DNA of 64,000 nucleotides, from contig NZ_JAUSZI010000002.1 in NCBI RefSeq assembly GCF_030817415.1, positions 2,666,001 through 2,730,000 on the forward strand, given 5' to 3'. Origin of the DNA: Streptomyces umbrinus (GTDB taxonomy: Bacteria; Actinomycetota; Actinomycetes; Streptomycetales; Streptomycetaceae). Below are positions 49,408-59,084 of the stretch, one piece after another. Position 1 is the first letter of the stretch. The number at the start of each line of letters is the position of its first letter. Position numbers and translations under genes: made by a program. Below the pieces are notes generated by a model. That model saw only the letters and a list, made by a program, of their open reading frames with translations. It ran no database searches and was not told where the DNA came from.

Positions 49408-50832
49408 TCATGAGGGTTCGCCGGGCTCGCGAGCCAGCACCCCGAGGGGCACCGGCCGGGCGAACGGCCGTCGGGAGGGTGTCTCCGGACAGCGCGCGAG
49501 CCCCGCCACGGCGGGCCCGCACATCCGTCCCTGGCACCAGCCCATCCCGGCCCTGGTCAGCAGTTTCACGGTGCGTACGTCCCCGGCCCCGAGCTCGTCG
49601 ACAGCCTCCCGGATCGCGGAGGCGGGCACCTCCTCGCACCGGCACACGACGGTGTCGTCGGTGACCTGCTCGGTCCAATGGGCGGGCGGAGCACAGACCG
49701 TGTCTACGGCGGCGAAGAACTCCCGCAGCCCGGCACGCGCCTTGGCGGCCGAGGCGTACGAACTCCTTCCGGGCGTACGGGAGTCGAGCCGCGCCGCGAT
49801 GGACAGTCCGGCGATCCGGCCCTCGGCCGACGCGAGCGCCGCGCCGCCGATCCCCGTGGCCTCGCCGGCGGCCCAGACGCCGGGCACGTCGGTGCGCTGT
49901 TCGTCGTCCACGGCGACGGCGACCCCGTCGAGACGGCAGCCGAGCGCTTCGGCGAGGTCGGTGTGCGGGAGCATGCCGTGGCCGACGGCGAGGGTGTCGC
50001 AGGGGACGCGCCGCCCGGTTCCCGGCCGGACCCGCCCGTCACCATCGAGGGAGGCGACGGTGACGGCTTCGAGCCGCCCGGTGCCGTGTGCGGCGACGAC
50101 CGTGCTGCGAACCTGGGCCCTGACTCGGTGACGTGCCAACTCGGCCGCGTACCGGGCGCCTTCGGCGAGTTTCGCGGGATGGGCGGCGAGCACCCGGGCC
50201 TGCCGAGCGAGGTTCCGGGGGTCGGCGGACTCCACGAGGGCCGCGACCTTCGCCCCGGCCGAGGCGAGCCCGACGGCCACGGGCAGCAGCAACGGCCCGG
50301 CCCCGGCCACCACGGCGGTACGCCCCGGCAGCACGAGCCCGCCCTTGAGCATGGCCTGCGCCCCACCCGCGGTCACCACTCCGGGGAGGGTCCAGCCGGG
50401 AAACGGGAGCACCTTCTCGTACCCACCGGTGGCGAGCAGCACGGCGTCCGCGTGAACGGTGACGGGCTCTTCCTGCTCGGGCCCGAGCAGAGCGTGGACG
50501 GCGAAGGAGCCTCGGGCGGTGTCATCGGCGGTGGAGGTGCCGGACTGCCGCTCCACGAACCACACATGATGACCCGTCAGATGAGTGACACGTCCTGCGC
50601 CGATGTGCGCCGCGAGTCCGTCCCGAAGCCGTTCCCAGGTACGCCACTGGTGATGCAGGGCCTGCGGACGACGGGCCCCGAGCTCCGGAGCGGTCTGGCG
50701 GTAGAACTGCCCGCCCGCCTGCGGGGCGGAGTCGACCAGGGTCACCAGCACACCGCGAGCCGCGGCGGCGAGGGCGGCCGTGAGTCCGGCGGGGCCGGCG
50801 CCGATCACCGCGAGGCGGCGTCGTTCAGTCAT
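49408..50832 (-). CDS. D-hydroxyproline dehydrogenase, FAD/BFD-iron-sulfur subunit
   Basis: 474 residues. FAD motif LAVIGAGPAGLTAALAAAARG (8-28), second nucleotide motif TAVVAGAGPLLLPVAVGLASAG (about 170-191), then a C-terminal BFD-like [2Fe-2S] domain with VVCRCEEV and GWCQGRMCG (four Cys). This is the HcnB/large subunit type of three-part amino acid dehydrogenases. With the two following genes it would oxidise cis-4-hydroxy-D-proline to pyrroline-4-hydroxy-2-carboxylate. Its 5' end overlaps the ferredoxin-like gene by eight nt. Confidence 0.88.
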   Translation of the reverse strand: MTERRRLAVIGAGPAGLTAALAAAARGVLVTLVDSAPQAGGQFYRQTAPELGARRPQALHHQWRTWERLRDGLAAHIGAGRVTHLTGHHVWFVERQSGTSTADDTARGSFAVHALLGPEQEEPVTVHADAVLLATGGYEKVLPFPGWTLPGVVTAGGAQAMLKGGLVLPGRTAVVAGAGPLLLPVAVGLASAGAKVAALVESADPRNLARQARVLAAHPAKLAEGARYAAELARHRVRAQVRSTVVAAHGTGRLEAVTVASLDGDGRVRPGTGRRVPCDTLAVGHGMLPHTDLAEALGCRLDGVAVAVDDEQRTDVPGVWAAGEATGIGGAALASAEGRIAGLSIAARLDSRTPGRSSYASAAKARAGLREFFAAVDTVCAPPAHWTEQVTDDTVVCRCEEVPASAIREAVDELGAGDVRTVKLLTRAGMGWCQGRMCGPAVAGLARCPETPSRRPFARPVPLGVLAREPGEPS

Positions 50833-51133
50833 GGTGACCGGTCCCTTCCTGCGTGCGGATCACGTCCCCGGCCTCGGCCCGGACCAGACAAGCCCGTTGG
50901 TTCACCCGCCCGTTGACACTCACCAGACAGTCGAAGCACACCCCGATGCCACAGAAGACACCGCGCGGCTCGCCGCTCCCCCGGGTCGTACGCCAGGACG
51001 TGACGCCCGCAGACCAGAGCGCGGCGGCGATCGTCTGACCGGGCAGGACGGTGATCTCCCGGCCGTCGAAGGTGACGGTGAAGGCGGGCCCGGGCCGGGC
51101 GTCGACCAGGTCGAGCGGAGTGCGGGGCGTCAT
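50825..51133 (-). CDS. D-hydroxyproline dehydrogenase, small (2Fe-2S) subunit
   Basis: 102 residues. FTVTFDGREITVLPGQTIAAALWSAGVTSWRTTRGSGEPRGVFCGIGVCFDCLVSVNGRVNQRACLV carries the four cysteines of a plant-type ferredoxin fold (C-x4-C-x2-C...C). HcnA-like. It passes electrons between the two flavoprotein subunits. ATG overlaps the upstream oxidase stop (ATGA); the longer frame has no ribosome site. Confidence 0.9.
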   Translation of the reverse strand: MTPRTPLDLVDARPGPAFTVTFDGREITVLPGQTIAAALWSAGVTSWRTTRGSGEPRGVFCGIGVCFDCLVSVNGRVNQRACLVRAEAGDVIRTQEGTGHHD

Positions 51134-52308
51134 GGAGCCTCCTCGGTCACCGGATCGGGAAAGCGGTCGGGGCGGAACGGCGCGAGGTCCAGATCGGGGG
51201 CCTTCTCCGCCAGCACCTGGGCGATCAAGTGGCCCGTCCCGGTGGCGAGTCCGATGCCCGCGCCCTCGTGCCCGCACGCGTGGAAGAGCCCGGGCACGCG
51301 CGCGTCCGGCCCGATCGCGGGCAGATGGTCGGGCAGGTACGGACGGAACCCGAGGTAGCTGCGCATGGCCCTGACCTCCGACAGGAAGGGGAACAGCCGG
51401 GTCGCCCCCGCCGCGAGCGCCCGGGCGACGGGCAGGGAGAAGGAGCGGTCGAAGCCGACCCGTTCCCGGCTGGCACCGATCAGTACCGGTCCCGCCGCCG
51501 TGCCCTCGACCACCGGGGAGGTCTGCAGCGCGGCCGAGTCACTGGCCACGTCGGCCACGTAGTCGGCGGCGTACACCTTGTGCCGCACCCGGCGGGGCAG
51601 CGGCTCGGTGACCAGGACGAATCCACGCCGGGGCAGCACGGGCAGGGACACCCCGGCCAGCGCGGCCAGTTCTCCGCCCCAGGTCCCGGCGGCGTTGACG
51701 ACGGCGGGCGCGTGCACATCACCATGAGATGTACGGACTCCACGCACCGCCCCGGCCGCCGTGCGCAGCACCTCCGTGACCGTCCACCCGGTCCGCAACT
51801 CGGCACCGGCCGCGCGGGCGAGCCGTACGAGATGGGCTGCGGCCAGTGTCGGCATCACCTGGGCGTCCTGCGGATAGAGGACACCGCCCGCGAGCCCCTT
51901 CGCCAAGCAGGGCTCCAGATCATGGAGTTCACCGGCGGCAACGGACACGGCCTCGACACCGGCGGGGCGCTGCCCGACGGCAAACCGCTCCAACGCCGCG
52001 AGCCCCTCAGGTGCGGACGCCACGACGACCCCGCCCTTGGCCTCGTACTCGACGGCCCCGGCCACTCCGGCCTCAGCGGCAAGATCGGCCCACAACCGCC
52101 CGGAGAGCAGGGCGAGTTCGAGCTCGGGCCCCGGTTCCTTGTCCGAGACGAGCAGATTCCCCTCCCCCGCCCCGGTCGTACCCCCGGCCACCGGCCCCCG
52201 GTCCACCAGTACGACACTCAGCCCCGCCCGAACGGCGTACAAGGCACTGGCCGCCCCGACCATCCCGGCCCCGACGACCACAACATCGCAGGTCAGCGAC
52301 TTGGTCAC
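51130..52308 (-). CDS. D-hydroxyproline dehydrogenase, D-amino-acid-oxidase-like FAD subunit
   Basis: 392 residues, DAO fold. VVVVGAGMVGAASALYAVRAGLSVVLVDRGPVAGGTTGAGEGNL (9-52), AAGTWGGELAALAG and GLFHACGHEGAGIGLATGTGHLIAQVL (FAD C-terminal site). HcnC-like subunit carrying the amine oxidation. First gene of the hydroxyproline catabolic set; an 11-bp palindrome sits nine nt before its ATG, where RNA polymerase or a repressor would bind. Confidence 0.9.
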   Translation of the reverse strand: MTKSLTCDVVVVGAGMVGAASALYAVRAGLSVVLVDRGPVAGGTTGAGEGNLLVSDKEPGPELELALLSGRLWADLAAEAGVAGAVEYEAKGGVVVASAPEGLAALERFAVGQRPAGVEAVSVAAGELHDLEPCLAKGLAGGVLYPQDAQVMPTLAAAHLVRLARAAGAELRTGWTVTEVLRTAAGAVRGVRTSHGDVHAPAVVNAAGTWGGELAALAGVSLPVLPRRGFVLVTEPLPRRVRHKVYAADYVADVASDSAALQTSPVVEGTAAGPVLIGASRERVGFDRSFSLPVARALAAGATRLFPFLSEVRAMRSYLGFRPYLPDHLPAIGPDARVPGLFHACGHEGAGIGLATGTGHLIAQVLAEKAPDLDLAPFRPDRFPDPVTEEAP

Positions 52309-52316
52309 GCCAGTAC

Positions 52317-52327
52317 TATGTCACATA
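52317..52327. promoter_or_regulatory. Palindrome TATGTCACATA at hydroxyproline operon start
   Basis: Perfect 11-nt palindrome with central C, 9-19 nt upstream of the first dehydrogenase gene. AT-rich against a GC-rich background and of the length typical for FCD GntR sites, although its inner GT-N-AC spacing differs from FadR's. Predicted operator for the GntR regulator of the cluster. Confidence 0.45.
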
Positions 52328-52381
52328 CCTCTAGCCGGGCCAAGGGTGCACCAACCCGCACTCAATGGCGTGCGGCACCCT

Positions 52382-52437
52382 CCGCCCCTTCAGGGGCGCG
52401 GGGAACTGCGCGACCAGCCCCCACACACCCGCACCCA
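52382..52437 (+). repeat. Interspersed GC-rich repeat, copy E
   Basis: CGCCCCTTCAGGGGCG hairpin, then CGGGGAACTGCGCGACCAGC and CCCCACACACCCGCACCC. Between the methyltransferase 3' end (52485) and the dehydrogenase start region (52308), both leftward, in opposite orientation to them. Confidence 0.82.
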
Positions 52438-52484
52438 ACACTCAACGTCAAATCCCCATCGCCAACTGAGGATCACGCGAAATC

Positions 52485-53207
52485 TCAGACCCGCCCCACC
52501 ACAACCCACCTAGACGGCAACTCAATCCGCGTACCGTCCGCCAAAAACTCAGTCGTCACAAGCGGCAACTCTCCACTCGCCAGCACGGCGAGCCCAGCAG
52601 CCCGCAGATACTCCGGCACAGCGGCATCAGCGACCTCCCCCGGCGCGATCCCATGCCGAAACACGGGCGCAAGCTTGGCCGGCGGCCCGCCCGGGCCCTG
52701 GGCAAGACCCCGCAGAATCGGCCCCGCCGCCTCCGCGAGCTCGACAAGAAACGCACGCCCCCGGTCACCCACAAGCATGGCGAGCCCATCCACCACCGGC
52801 TGCCGGTCATCCGGCTCGCACTGATGCAGGACACCCCGCATATACACGTTCGCGTCACCGAGCTCCGCGTGCAGTGTCTCCGCTTCGACCTTCTCGGCCG
52901 CGTCGAAAAGCCGGTAGGAGGCCTGCCCGGCCGGGTCCGCGAGCCGGGCGTGATCGAGGGCGGCAGCCGAGAGGTCGGCACCGATGACCCGCGGATAGCG
53001 GTCGGCGAGGAACCGGGCCTGGGTCCCGTTGCCGCAGCCGAGGTCCACGAGAGGCAGGCCGGGCGCCGCCAGATGCGGTTCGAACAGAGCGAGGTGGATC
53101 CCCGCCGTGACCGCGGGCTCGGCATCCCAGAAGACGGCCCCCGGCTCGCCGGGAGCCTCCCGCCAGAAGCCCTCCCAGGCCTCTCTGTACCGAGTCGTCA
53201 CACTCAT
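52485..53207 (-). CDS. Class I SAM-dependent methyltransferase
   Basis: 240 residues. Motif I PLVDLGCGNGTQARFLADRYP, VIGADLSAAALDHAR, then ANVYMRGVLHQCEPDDRQPVVDGLAMLVGDRGRAFLVELA. Tryptophan-rich start (EAWEGFWREAPGEPGAVFWD). Substrate unknown. ATG at 53207 has GGGGAG five nt upstream; an ATG-like start 8 codons earlier has none. The downstream half has fewer synonymous G/C choices than its neighbours (many -A endings), a mild composition shift. Confidence 0.88.
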   Translation of the reverse strand: MSVTTRYREAWEGFWREAPGEPGAVFWDAEPAVTAGIHLALFEPHLAAPGLPLVDLGCGNGTQARFLADRYPRVIGADLSAAALDHARLADPAGQASYRLFDAAEKVEAETLHAELGDANVYMRGVLHQCEPDDRQPVVDGLAMLVGDRGRAFLVELAEAAGPILRGLAQGPGGPPAKLAPVFRHGIAPGEVADAAVPEYLRAAGLAVLASGELPLVTTEFLADGTRIELPSRWVVVGRV

Positions 53208-53392
53208 GAAAGCTCCCCAGGACGCGACCACGGACCGCCGAAAAGTGACGGGCAGTCCGGTTTATCGCGCCCGGCGTGAAGCGACAAGCAGGCGGCGCAC
53301 ACCTTCACCGCTCGTTCGACTGCCGCACGCCGATGTGCGCCCCTCGTGCCCCTCACTCCCCAGGAACCAGCGGCGGGGCAGGACCGACGGAG

Positions 53393-55840
53393 CTAGCGGC
53401 GCGGCAAGGTCAACTCGAACCACACCGTCTTGCCGGAGCTCGTCCGGCTGGTCCCCCACTCCCGCGCCAGCGTGCTGACCACACGCATGCCGCGCCCGAA
53501 CTCGTCGAGCCGGCGCGTGCTGAGCAGCGTCGGCAGGGTGTGGTCGTCGTCGTCCACCTCGCACAGCAGTGTCTCGCCCCGGACGAGCCGCAGCTCGATG
53601 GGGCGGCTGTGGGAGTGCCGTACGGCGTTGGTGACGAGCTCGCTGACCATCAACTCTGTGGGATCGACAAGGGAGTTCAGCCCCCACACGTGAAGCTGCT
53701 CGCGGACCACGGCACGCGCCCTGCCGACCTCCGCCCGGTCGTGGCCGATCCGCCACTGGGCGACGTCCTCGGGCTCGATGCCGTTGAGCCGGGCCATCAG
53801 GAGCGCCACGTCGTCCTTGCGGCCGCCGCGGGTGTTGAGGGCGCGGATGATGGTGTCGCAGGCGTCGTCCATGGAGGCGGCCGGGTGCGCGGCGGACTCG
53901 CAGAGCGTGGCGAGTCCGACACCGATGTCTTCACCGCGGACCTCGACCAGTCCGTCGGTGCACATCACGAGCCGGTCGCCGGGCGCCACCCGGACGCCCA
54001 CCGCCTCGAAGGGCACTCCGCCGACGCCGATGGGCGCGCCCGTGGGCAGGTCGAGCAGATCACTGCGGCCGTCCTCGGCGCGGACCAACACCGGTGGGAT
54101 ATGGCCCGCGTTGGCTATCTGCAACTCGCTCCTGATGGGGTCGTACACCGCGTAAAGGCAGGTCGCGAGGTAGTGCTCGCCGAGGCGCTGCGCCAAGTCG
54201 TCGAGATTGCGCAGGAGTTGGGCGGGCGGCAGATCGAGGGCGGCCATGGTCTGTACGGCGGTGCGCAACTGGCCCATCATCGCGGCCGAGTTGAGCCCGT
54301 GCCCCATGACGTCGCCGACGACGAGCGCGGTCCGTGACCCGGGCAGCTTGACCGAGTCGAACCAGTCTCCGCCGACCCGCCCCAGCAGCGTGCCCGGCAG
54401 ATAGCGGGTCGCGATGTCGCAGCCCGCCATGCGCGGCGCGATGTGCGGCAGCATGCTGTCCTGGAGGGTCTCGGCGACGCTCTCCTGATACGTGTACATC
54501 CGGGCGTTGTCGAGGACGAGCCCGGCGCGGGCGGCGAGTTCGGCGCCGGTGACGCGGTCCATGTCGTTGAACTCGACGCGCTCGGGGTGCCGCAGCAGGA
54601 TCATGAAGCCGAGGACCACGTTGCGGGCCTTGAGGGGCACCACCAGCATGGAGCGGCCCGTGATGAGGGGCCGGATGTCGCGCTTCTCGAACTGCGCGGC
54701 GATCATGTGCCCCATCTGCTCGCTGATGCGGGGCACGAGGACGGGGTCACCGGTGGTCATGCACTGGAAGAACGGGGTGTGTGCCGGGAACGGCATGGCC
54801 TCGCCGACAGGCACGACATCGTCCCAGCGGCCCGGCTCGTCCGTGTGCTCCAGGGCGACCCGGTGCCACATGGTGGTCGTGTCGGGCACGCCCTCGGGGA
54901 AGCCCTCACCTGCGACGACCTGTTCGCGGAGATAGGTCCCGGCCACGTCGGTGAAGCGGGGGACCACGGCCCGGCTGACCTCGACGATGGTGCGGGACAG
55001 GTCGAGCGAGGTGCCGATCCGCCCGCTGACCTCGTTCAGGAACTCCAGGCGCTCGCGGACGGCGGCGTACTCGAGGTCCTCGCCCTCGTCGGATTGGTCC
55101 TGCGGCAGGGGTGCGCCGGCCGCGACGGCAGCGGCCGCCCGCTCCTGACGCGCCTTGCGCTCGGCACGCCGGGGCACGCCCCAGTCGGGAGTGACGGGCA
55201 CTCGGTCGTTCTGGCTGAACTCCAGGACGGGATAACCCAGTTCGAGGACCTGGGCGACGATGCGGGCGCTCTCGCCGACGCTCATGCTGGGCAGGATCTC
55301 GGGCAGCCTGCGGGCCAGTTCCTCGGCACCGGGGAAGTCGGTGTGCAGTGCGAACCCGGGTGCGATGCGTTCCATGACCAGGCCCGCGCCGGTGTCCTCG
55401 TGGCGCAGCCCGCCGGCGTCGGCGGCGAGCACCAGCAGCCGCTCGGGCCCCGGCCCCACCAGCGGATACGCCCACCACAGCACGTCGATCCGGTCACTGT
55501 CGGGCGCCGACAACCGCGCGCGCCCCGCGGCCGGATAGGACAGCCGCCCGTCGAGGGACGACTCCAGGTCGGGCCCGAGGCCGTCGTACGGTGAATACGC
55601 CCCGTAGGGAGCGACCTCGTCATCATCGGGCAGGGCACCGGACACGGGCAGCAGATCGACGGCGGGCCGTCCGACTGCCTCGTCCTTGGCGGCGCCGAAC
55701 AGCCGCCGGGCGCCCCGGCTCCAGTGCGAGACCAGGCCTTCACGGTCGACGACCACCACGGCCAGCGGAATCCGGCCCGCCGCGACCCCGTTCCCGCCCG
55801 CACGGCCGTGAGCTGTGCCCCTCTCGGTGCCACGGTCCAT
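53393..55840 (-). CDS. SpoIIE-family PP2C phosphatase with PAS, GAF and HATPase domains
   Basis: 815 residues. PAS (about 20-140, IPLAVVVVDREGLVSHWSRGARRLFG), central linker, GAF (about 275-430, LEFLNEVSGRIGTSLDLSRTIVEVSRAVVPRFTD), PP2C/SpoIIE (about 440-655, LLGRVGGDWFDSVKLPG, VGDVMGHGLNSAAMMGQLR, VMCTDGLVEVRGEDI, KDDVALLMARL) and an RsbW-like HATPase (about 680-812, ELMVSELVTNAVRHSHS, FGRGMRVVSTLAREWG). Such proteins dephosphorylate anti-anti-sigma factors in sigma-switching; here the same chain also has a kinase-like domain. The window's SigB/F-like factor is 36 kb away. ATG at 55840. Confidence 0.93.
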   Translation of the reverse strand: MDRGTERGTAHGRAGGNGVAAGRIPLAVVVVDREGLVSHWSRGARRLFGAAKDEAVGRPAVDLLPVSGALPDDDEVAPYGAYSPYDGLGPDLESSLDGRLSYPAAGRARLSAPDSDRIDVLWWAYPLVGPGPERLLVLAADAGGLRHEDTGAGLVMERIAPGFALHTDFPGAEELARRLPEILPSMSVGESARIVAQVLELGYPVLEFSQNDRVPVTPDWGVPRRAERKARQERAAAAVAAGAPLPQDQSDEGEDLEYAAVRERLEFLNEVSGRIGTSLDLSRTIVEVSRAVVPRFTDVAGTYLREQVVAGEGFPEGVPDTTTMWHRVALEHTDEPGRWDDVVPVGEAMPFPAHTPFFQCMTTGDPVLVPRISEQMGHMIAAQFEKRDIRPLITGRSMLVVPLKARNVVLGFMILLRHPERVEFNDMDRVTGAELAARAGLVLDNARMYTYQESVAETLQDSMLPHIAPRMAGCDIATRYLPGTLLGRVGGDWFDSVKLPGSRTALVVGDVMGHGLNSAAMMGQLRTAVQTMAALDLPPAQLLRNLDDLAQRLGEHYLATCLYAVYDPIRSELQIANAGHIPPVLVRAEDGRSDLLDLPTGAPIGVGGVPFEAVGVRVAPGDRLVMCTDGLVEVRGEDIGVGLATLCESAAHPAASMDDACDTIIRALNTRGGRKDDVALLMARLNGIEPEDVAQWRIGHDRAEVGRARAVVREQLHVWGLNSLVDPTELMVSELVTNAVRHSHSRPIELRLVRGETLLCEVDDDDHTLPTLLSTRRLDEFGRGMRVVSTLAREWGTSRTSSGKTVWFELTLPRR

Positions 55841-55952
55841 GGCCCAGGCCCTCTCTCCCCACGGTCCGCAAGATCTGTACCGCCACAACCACGGTACGTC
55901 CGCGCCTGGTTGCCATGTGTGGCATTGAGCGAATTGACTCCGGCGCACACCA

Positions 55953-56010
55953 GCGCCCCCTTAGGGGCGCGGGGAACTGCGCGACAAGCCCCCACAACCC
56001 CGCACCCGAC
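55953..56010 (+). repeat. Interspersed GC-rich repeat, copy F
   Basis: GCGCCCCCTTAGGGGCGC hairpin, then GGGGAACTGCGCGACAAGCC, CCCACAACCCCGCACCCGAC. Between the MFS gene 3' end and the SpoIIE gene start, both leftward; orientation opposite to them. Nearly the same as copy E. Confidence 0.83.
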
Positions 56011-56026
56011 AACGCCCCCTCACCCC

Positions 56027-58420
56027 TCAGTCTTCATGCCCCAACTGAAGATCCCGCTCAGTCCGCCCACCCCCCGCCACCTGCAGAACGGTAGCCACCG
56101 GCGGGTACCCGGCGGCGATCACCGTGTATTCCCCGGAAGAAAGATCAACGAACCGGAACGTTCCGTCACCCCCGGTCGTCAACGTGTCCACCACATTCCC
56201 CGCTGCGTCCAGCAGCGTCACCCTCGCGTCTTCGACAGGCCGCCCCCCACTGGCCCGCACGGTCCCCCGAAGCACCGCCCCGCCCGCAAGCTCGACATCC
56301 TGGCGGGTCTCCCGGGCGGCCTGCACACTCACGGGCAGGGCAGCGGGTCGAAAGGCCGGCGCACTCGCGGCCAGCGTGTACTCCCCGGCCACCAACTCCG
56401 AGATGACGTAACCCCCTTCACGCCCACTGCGCGTCGTGGCGACGACCTCACCGTGCACATTGGTGAGCGTGACGGTCGCGTCCCGCACAGGCGTCCCGTC
56501 CGCCGTCACCACGCTCCCGGCCAGCCGCCCGGCCCCACCGAGCACGACGTCCAGCTCGACCGGCCGCTCCCCGACGGTGACGCTGACGGCCTGCGGCTGA
56601 TGCCCGCCCGCCGCGGCGATGAGGACGTACGACCCCGACCCGGGCGTCGACAACGCATACCGTCCGTCGTCCCCGCTCGCGCCCCGGCCGATCTGCTGTC
56701 CCGCGACGTCGATGAGGGTGAGCGCGGCGCGGGGCACGACGGTGCCGTCGGGGTGCTGGACGGTCCCACAGACGGGCACTCCGGCGGCGTACGAACGCGC
56801 CTGCGGGACCGAGGAGTTGTAGGACGCGGTGGTCTCGGGGGCGGCAGAGGTGTGGTGGGACACCAGCGGTTTCTCCTTGAGGAAGAAGGCGACGAGCAGG
56901 CCCAGGACGAGCACCGGCACGAGGTAGAGGAAGATCCGCGGCATGGCGTCGGCGTAGGCCGCGATGTAGCCGTCGCGAAGCTCAGCGGGCAGTGCGTGGA
57001 CGAGCTGCGGGGTGATGGACTCGGGGTCGGGCAGGCCGGCCCCGGCGGGCAGCCGTTCGGCGAGGGAGTCGGCGAGCCGGTCGGCGAAGAGCGTGCCGAA
57101 GATCGCGGCGCCGACGCTGCCGCCGATCTGCCGGAAGTAGTTGTTGGCGCTGGTCGCGGTGCCGAGGTCGCGGGGCTCCACGGAGTTCTGTACGGCGAGG
57201 ATCAGTACGGGCATGACCAGGCCGATCCCGGCGCCGAGTACGGCCATCCAGATGCTGTAGTACAGCCGGGGCGTGTCGGTCTCCAGCCGCGACAGGAGCC
57301 ACATGCCGAGGACGGAGAGGAAGCCGCCGAGGATCGGGTAGATCTTGTAGTGGCCGCTGCGGCTGATGAGCTGGCCCGAGACGACCGACGCGCCGACGAT
57401 GCCGGCCATCATCGGGAGCATCAGCAGGCCGGACTCGGTGGCGGTGGCGCCGTCGACCATCTGCAGGTACGTGGGCAGATAGCTGGCCGCTCCGAAGAGG
57501 GCGACCCCGACGATCACGCCCACCAGAGCGGTGACGTTGAAGACCCCGTCGCGGAACAGCCGCAGGGGGATGAGGGGTTCGACCGCGAAGTGCTCGACGA
57601 CGAGGAACAGGGCCGTCGAGGCGACGGCTCCCGCTCCGAGCCCGAGAATGACGCGCGAGTCCCACGCGTACTCCGTACCGCCCCAACTGGTCAGCAGGAC
57701 CAGGCAGGTCGAGGCAGTGGCGAGCAGCAGGGCACCGAGGACGTCGAGGCGGCGCCGGGCGGTCGGCTTGGGCAGTTTGAGCACGACCGCGACGACGACG
57801 AGCGTGACCAGGCCGAAAGGCACGTTGATGTAGAAGCACCAGCGCCAGGAGAGGTGGTCGGTGAAGTAGCCGCCGAGCAGCGGTCCCGCGACCGACGCGA
57901 GACCGAAGGCGGCGCCGATCAGGCCCATGAAGCGGCCGCGTTCCCGGGGCGGCACGATGTCCGCGATGATCGCCTGCACACCGATCATGAGTCCGCCGGC
58001 GCCGACGCCCTGGAGCGCGCGGAAGGCGATCAACTGGTCCATGGTGCGCGACCATCCGGCCAGCGCGGAGCCGATCACGAAGACGACGATCGCGAACTGG
58101 AAGACGCCCTTGCGGCCGTAGAGGTCGCCGAACTTGCCGTAGACGGGCAGTCCGACGGTGGCGGTGAGCAGATACGCGGTGATCGCCCAGGACATCCTGT
58201 CCAGGCCGTGCAGCTCTCCGACGATCTTCGGGAGAGCGGTGGCGACGATCATCTGCTCCAGCGCGGCGAGCAGCAGCGCCAGCATCAGCGCGAAGAACAC
58301 CATCCGCACGCGGGCCGGGCCGAGCTCCTCGAACCCCGGTGGTTCCGGCGGCCCTTGGAGTGTGTCAGGGGCCGGGGCCGAAACGCCGCGTTCGCTCGCC
58401 GCCAGAGTCGTCCCGCCCAC
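56027..58420 (-). CDS. DHA2 MFS drug exporter with three C-terminal carboxypeptidase-regulatory-like domains
   Basis: 797 residues. The first ~515 form a 14-helix EmrB/QacA transporter: [32 protein letters not shown] (TM1, motif D1), [27 protein letters not shown] (motif A), [47 protein letters not shown] (motif C). After a linker come three beta-sandwich repeats (about 545-625, 630-715, 715-795), each with GTV...G.PV.DA.VTL.D..G and G.Y....L..G.Y.L.A patterns. Exports drugs in exchange for protons; the tail role is unknown. GTG start with AGGGGAG upstream. Confidence 0.9.
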   Translation of the reverse strand: MGGTTLAASERGVSAPAPDTLQGPPEPPGFEELGPARVRMVFFALMLALLLAALEQMIVATALPKIVGELHGLDRMSWAITAYLLTATVGLPVYGKFGDLYGRKGVFQFAIVVFVIGSALAGWSRTMDQLIAFRALQGVGAGGLMIGVQAIIADIVPPRERGRFMGLIGAAFGLASVAGPLLGGYFTDHLSWRWCFYINVPFGLVTLVVVAVVLKLPKPTARRRLDVLGALLLATASTCLVLLTSWGGTEYAWDSRVILGLGAGAVASTALFLVVEHFAVEPLIPLRLFRDGVFNVTALVGVIVGVALFGAASYLPTYLQMVDGATATESGLLMLPMMAGIVGASVVSGQLISRSGHYKIYPILGGFLSVLGMWLLSRLETDTPRLYYSIWMAVLGAGIGLVMPVLILAVQNSVEPRDLGTATSANNYFRQIGGSVGAAIFGTLFADRLADSLAERLPAGAGLPDPESITPQLVHALPAELRDGYIAAYADAMPRIFLYLVPVLVLGLLVAFFLKEKPLVSHHTSAAPETTASYNSSVPQARSYAAGVPVCGTVQHPDGTVVPRAALTLIDVAGQQIGRGASGDDGRYALSTPGSGSYVLIAAAGGHQPQAVSVTVGERPVELDVVLGGAGRLAGSVVTADGTPVRDATVTLTNVHGEVVATTRSGREGGYVISELVAGEYTLAASAPAFRPAALPVSVQAARETRQDVELAGGAVLRGTVRASGGRPVEDARVTLLDAAGNVVDTLTTGGDGTFRFVDLSSGEYTVIAAGYPPVATVLQVAGGGRTERDLQLGHED

Positions 58421-58640
58421 GTGCTGCTCCCCTCGTCGCGCCTGCGCGGCCCATTTCTCGCATTACGCGACAACTGGGAGCAAGCGCGACGAGTCGCCCT
58501 TCAGTGGAGCTCAAGGGGCGTATCCGCCGGTGGGAGCCCTACGGCGTACGACGGAGCCATACCGAAAACCACTCGAAACGGTGAGCGTGAGAATCGCCCG
58601 GTCGAGCGCCTCCGCGCGCTCACCGGGACTGCGCCGAGGG

Positions 58641-59084
58641 CTACTTCTCCACCTCGGTGGCGAGCTTCGCGAGCACCTCGTCGTAGATCCGCCCGAGGCC
58701 CTTGGGCGCGAAGGTCTTCTCGAAGAAGCCGCCGATGCCGCCGGCGCCGTTCCACACCGAGGTCACGACGACGCGGGACTTGCCCTCGCCGGCCGGGGTG
58801 ACCCGCCAGGTGGTCACCATCGAGGAGTTGCGGTCCTTCTCGACGAGCTCGCCGTCGGTGGGCTCGCTCACCTCGAGCAGGCAGTCGCGGACGCGCTTAC
58901 TCGTGGCCTGGAGCTTCCAGTGGACGAGGCTGCCCTCGCCGTCGCCGCCCTCGCGCACCTCGTATTCGCTGAAGTGCTCGCTCAGGAGCTTCGGACGCGT
59001 GCCGGTGTAGTCGGCCAGCGCATCGAACACGTCGTCGGGCTGAGCCGCTACGACTCGCTCAGTGGTGGCCTCGACCTGCGCCAT
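58641..59084 (-). CDS. SRPBCC (START-like) family protein
   Basis: 147 residues. MAQVEATTERVVAAQPDDVFDALADYTGTRPKLLSEHFSEYEVREGGDGEGSLVHWKL, then VSEPTDGELVEKDRNSSMVTTWRVTPAGEGKSRVVVTSVWNGAGGIGGFFEKTFAPKGLGRIYDEVLAKLATE: the polyketide cyclase/dehydrase-type lipid-binding fold. Binds a hydrophobic ligand; no catalytic residue stands out. GGAGG six nt before the ATG. Divergent from the radical SAM gene; 220 nt of featureless DNA separate it from the MFS gene. Confidence 0.9.
   Translation of the reverse strand: MAQVEATTERVVAAQPDDVFDALADYTGTRPKLLSEHFSEYEVREGGDGEGSLVHWKLQATSKRVRDCLLEVSEPTDGELVEKDRNSSMVTTWRVTPAGEGKSRVVVTSVWNGAGGIGGFFEKTFAPKGLGRIYDEVLAKLATEVEK

Noticed and set aside
55724..58801. 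1025-codon plus-strand frame opposite the MFS gene
   Set aside because: Mirror of the transporter gene with no recognisable domain and no ribosome site.
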